Below, piece after piece: positions 32,391-34,610 of a stretch of 34,610 nt of DNA. The notes beneath the pieces are model-generated. The model was not told where the DNA came from and searched no databases. It saw nothing but the letters and a program-made list of their open reading frames with translations. Origin of the DNA: Helicobacter_D sp964464895 (GTDB lineage: Bacteria > Campylobacterota > Campylobacteria > Campylobacterales > Helicobacteraceae); the NCBI GenBank assembly GCA_964464895.1, contig CAYXGY010000014.1, forward strand, positions 1 through 34,610. Direction: 5' to 3'. A program made the position numbers and the translations under genes. Position 1 is the stretch's first letter; the number at the start of each line of letters is the position of its first letter.

Positions 32391-33111
32391 TATTTTAATC
32401 CCCGCAGCAGGTGCTGGAAGTCGTTTTGCTAAAGCAGGATTTTTAAAACCAAAGCCTTTTATTGATGTTTTGGGAAAATCGATGATTGTAAGGGTATTAG
32501 AAAATTTAAAATATGAAAATGCAAAATATATTATTATCTTACAAAAAGAGCATTTGCAAGTACAAAAAAGGATTTGTAGAGAAATCGCACAGACATATAA
32601 TGTGGAATTTGTAGAAGTGGATTCTTTGACAGAGGGGACGGCTTGTTCTGTGCTTCACGCAAGGAAGCTTATTGATAATGATATTCCTTTGGTGATTGCA
32701 AATTCAGATCAGATTATAGATATGAAATTTTCTGATTTTATCGATGATGCACAAAAGAGGCAGCTAGATGGTTCTATTTTGTGTTTTGAAGATTATGAAA
32801 AAAGTCCCAAATGGTCCTTTGTGCGATTAGAGGGAGATTTGGTTAAGGAAGTGAGAGAAAAGGAAGTGATTTCTGAATTTGCAACAGTTGGGATTTATCT
32901 TTTCTCCAAAGGTTCTTTGTTTGTGGATTCTGCATTAGATATGATTGTGAGGAATGAGAGAGTAAATAATGAGTTTTACACTGCCCCAACTTATAATTAT
33001 GCAATTAAAAATGGTGCAAAAATAGGCATTTATAATATTGAATTTACCCAAATGCACGGAGTTGGTACTCCAGAAGATTTGAAAAAATATGAGAATTTTA
33101 AAAATGCTTGA
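32383..33111 (+). CDS. Sugar-phosphate nucleotidyltransferase
   Basis: A 242-residue NTP transferase. The signature IPAAGAGSRFAKAGF followed by KPKPFIDVLGKSMI has the glycine-rich loop, Arg and Lys that bind the nucleotide. EGTACSVLHA and VIANSDQIID hold the substrate and metal Asp residues, and YTAPTYNYAIKNGAKIG follows. It probably makes an NDP- or CDP-activated sugar or alcohol for this operon. GGAGG lies just before ATG 32383, inside the cupin gene. A degenerate paralogue lies at 29779-30498. Its stop overlaps the last gene by 8 bases. Confidence 0.85.
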   Translation: MINILIPAAGAGSRFAKAGFLKPKPFIDVLGKSMIVRVLENLKYENAKYIIILQKEHLQVQKRICREIAQTYNVEFVEVDSLTEGTACSVLHARKLIDNDIPLVIANSDQIIDMKFSDFIDDAQKRQLDGSILCFEDYEKSPKWSFVRLEGDLVKEVREKEVISEFATVGIYLFSKGSLFVDSALDMIVRNERVNNEFYTAPTYNYAIKNGAKIGIYNIEFTQMHGVGTPEDLKKYENFKNA

Positions 33112-34610
33112 CACAGAGTTTGAGATTCAAAAGGCAATTGAATCTTGGGAGTTTCATAGAGTAAAACTACTCTATGAATTCACCTTTAAAGAAACCGATA
33201 GATTTAAAATGCCTTATGTGAAGTTTTTAAATGCTACAAGGCAGTTACGAGCCCTTTCTTCTTTTCTTGCGCAATATCCAAGTAAGCCTAGTTGGTGGGA
33301 TAATTCGTTAGATTTTGCACAGCTCAAGGTCAATATAGAGGGTGATTTTGAATCCATTGTAAATTCTAACTTAAAATCTTTTGACTTAGAAATAAAAGAT
33401 TTTCGCTCTCTACCTATTTTGGCGCAGAAATTTATTTTAAAGCAACTTATTTGCCATTATATTAAACAAAATATCAAGAGTGCGAGTTTCGTAAAACTTA
33501 ATTTGCTCTTGAGTGATTTTGATGAATATGGGGCAAGAAATCTCGCAGAAGAATTTGTTAAATATTTATCTTTCAAAAAGCCTCTTGCTAGGATTGCGAT
33601 TTTAATATGTGGGATATTGCGTGGTGATTATTTGAAAGCACTATATCAGATTCATAGGCAAGTTGCTATTCCACTTAATGCGGATATGTTTTTATTCTCT
33701 TGGGATAAATCTGCAGAGTGGATTGGGGCAAGCGGTAATGGGGTAGGCTGGTTGAGAGGGTGCTTTGCTGATGAGATTGTAGCATTAGCCCCTAGGGAAA
33801 TTGTTTGTGCTAATAATAATTTTCGCGCAAAGTTCCCAAGGACTTTTAAAAAAATTTGCAAAGAAAAATTGGTATCTGTTGATTGTAATCTTCTCAAACA
33901 AATCCCATCTTTAAAGGATTTTAGACTAGAGAGCCAAGAGAAATTTATGAACCAGTTTAATATTGCTTCTTCTACAATGAAAATGTTTTATGGTTATGCG
34001 AAAAGTTTAGAGATTTTAGAATCTTATGAGCAGAAATATGGATTGCGATATGACTATTTAGTTAGAATTCGTCCAGATATGATTTATGAGAATATCAGCT
34101 TAGAGCGGATTTTATCAGTAAAAGATAATGAAATATTATGCGCAAATTTTCCTTGGGGCGTAGGCGATATGGTAGAAATTGGGAAAGCAAAGACATTGAA
34201 GTTATATCTCAATACCTTTAATATCGCAAAATTTTATCAAAAATTAGACATATTTAAAGATTATCCGAAAGCAATTGTAAATAGTGATGATTTAAATATG
34301 GACCACAGCAAAGCCTTTTGGTATTATACTAGTTATCTTGGAATTATTCTAAGAGAAGCTAGAGTGAAAGTTTATAGAAATAATAAAATGCTTTATAGTG
34401 AGATAAAATTGCCAAATTGCCAAAAAGAGATTGAGCAAGATTTACAGGATTTGTGCAACAATGGGGTATTTAATGCAAAACAAACGAATGCAGTTAGAAA
34501 TTTCTTTGAATTGATTTTTGTTTATAAGCAAGCTTTATTGACGAGTGCCCTCTCTCGTATCCACTCCCACCTAGCCTACAAACTAGGCTCTGCAATGATT
34601 CTAAACTCTA
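33104..34610 (+). CDS. Putative glycosyltransferase with YKLG module, 3' end cut by window end
   Basis: Partial; at least 502 residues. The first 165 residues are helical. A domain from about 168 (ARIAILICGILRGDYLKALY, MFLFSWDKS, YLVRIRPDMIYENI) matches the second domain of the protein at 25576-28509, including the R-x-D motif. At residue 485 the YKLG module begins (RIHSHLAYKLGSAMILNS) and runs off the window. No glycine tract is seen in the part available. ATG 33104 overlaps the previous stop (TGA at 33109-33111). The full protein should be roughly 600 residues if the module is complete. Confidence 0.75.
   Translation, partial: MLDTEFEIQKAIESWEFHRVKLLYEFTFKETDRFKMPYVKFLNATRQLRALSSFLAQYPSKPSWWDNSLDFAQLKVNIEGDFESIVNSNLKSFDLEIKDFRSLPILAQKFILKQLICHYIKQNIKSASFVKLNLLLSDFDEYGARNLAEEFVKYLSFKKPLARIAILICGILRGDYLKALYQIHRQVAIPLNADMFLFSWDKSAEWIGASGNGVGWLRGCFADEIVALAPREIVCANNNFRAKFPRTFKKICKEKLVSVDCNLLKQIPSLKDFRLESQEKFMNQFNIASSTMKMFYGYAKSLEILESYEQKYGLRYDYLVRIRPDMIYENISLERILSVKDNEILCANFPWGVGDMVEIGKAKTLKLYLNTFNIAKFYQKLDIFKDYPKAIVNSDDLNMDHSKAFWYYTSYLGIILREARVKVYRNNKMLYSEIKLPNCQKEIEQDLQDLCNNGVFNAKQTNAVRNFFELIFVYKQALLTSALSRIHSHLAYKLGSAMILNS
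34556..34610 (+). repeat. YKLG module copy D, truncated by contig end
   Basis: The last 55 bases equal 28147-28201 of copy B exactly, and the window stops there. Confidence 0.85.

Noticed and set aside
1..34610. CRISPR arrays, tRNA, rRNA, insertion sequences
   Set aside because: No regularly spaced repeats, no cloverleaf or rRNA sequence and no transposase were seen by eye; a short tRNA or ncRNA could still be missed.

Overview
The window is AT-rich, has purine-rich AAGGAGA-type ribosome binding sites, many 1-14 base gene overlaps, and long G/C homopolymers inside reading frames. Together with the gene families this points to a Campylobacterota member, most likely an enterohepatic Helicobacter. 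The species cannot be fixed from sequence alone. Most of the window (about 3.2-34.6 kb) is a surface-glycan locus (capsule, LOS or another glycoconjugate).

Layout. 1-1530: decayed remnants of a HAD, a phosphoribosyltransferase-like and a DprA-like gene. 1631-1930: ComEA-like competence protein. 1970-3010: unrecognised 346-aa protein with its own promoter. 3060-3159: 100-N scaffold gap flanked by an identical 55-nt sequence, so probably an assembly artefact. 3272-20084 (minus strand): a long run of glycan genes starting at glf (UDP-galactopyranose mutase), followed by a GT2 glycosyltransferase, a GT2-FkbM fusion, two paralogous putative transferases, a CBS-cupin protein, a NeuB-like synthase, a NeuA-HAD fusion, two zinc-ribbon methyltransferases, a polysaccharide pyruvyltransferase and a TylF-type methyltransferase. 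Two foreign-looking inserts interrupt the run: a decayed ATPase/HDR-protein cassette and a DUF4065 (Panacea) pair. 20085-20546: a divergent control region with a 15-base homopolymer next to a -10 box, a 30-bp inverted repeat and a near-perfect 46-bp palindrome. 20547-34610 (plus strand): a tightly overlapping operon with a CDP-glycerol-type cytidylyltransferase, LicD protein, TPR-TagF-GT4 fusion, large transferase-like proteins, a GDPD-like enzyme, a HAD, two nucleotidyltransferase-like proteins, an NTF2-like protein and a cupin.

How it may work. The minus operon looks able to make galactofuranose and a nonulosonate (perhaps Kdn-type) and to decorate glycans with methyl and pyruvyl groups. 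The plus operon looks able to make glycerol-phosphate-containing glycan. Eight G/C tracts of 10-12 bases lie in coding sequence. As written, three genes are OFF (pyruvyltransferase, second zinc-ribbon methyltransferase, large putative transferase), and the rest are open or change only their C-terminus.

A C-terminal 'YKLG' module is shared by several transferases and is nearly identical at DNA level. One pair of copies is inverted with 152 identical bases, one on each arm of the locus. Recombination there would invert about 15 kb while keeping both reading frames. The window ends exactly 55 bases into another copy of the module, so the last gene is cut by the contig end.
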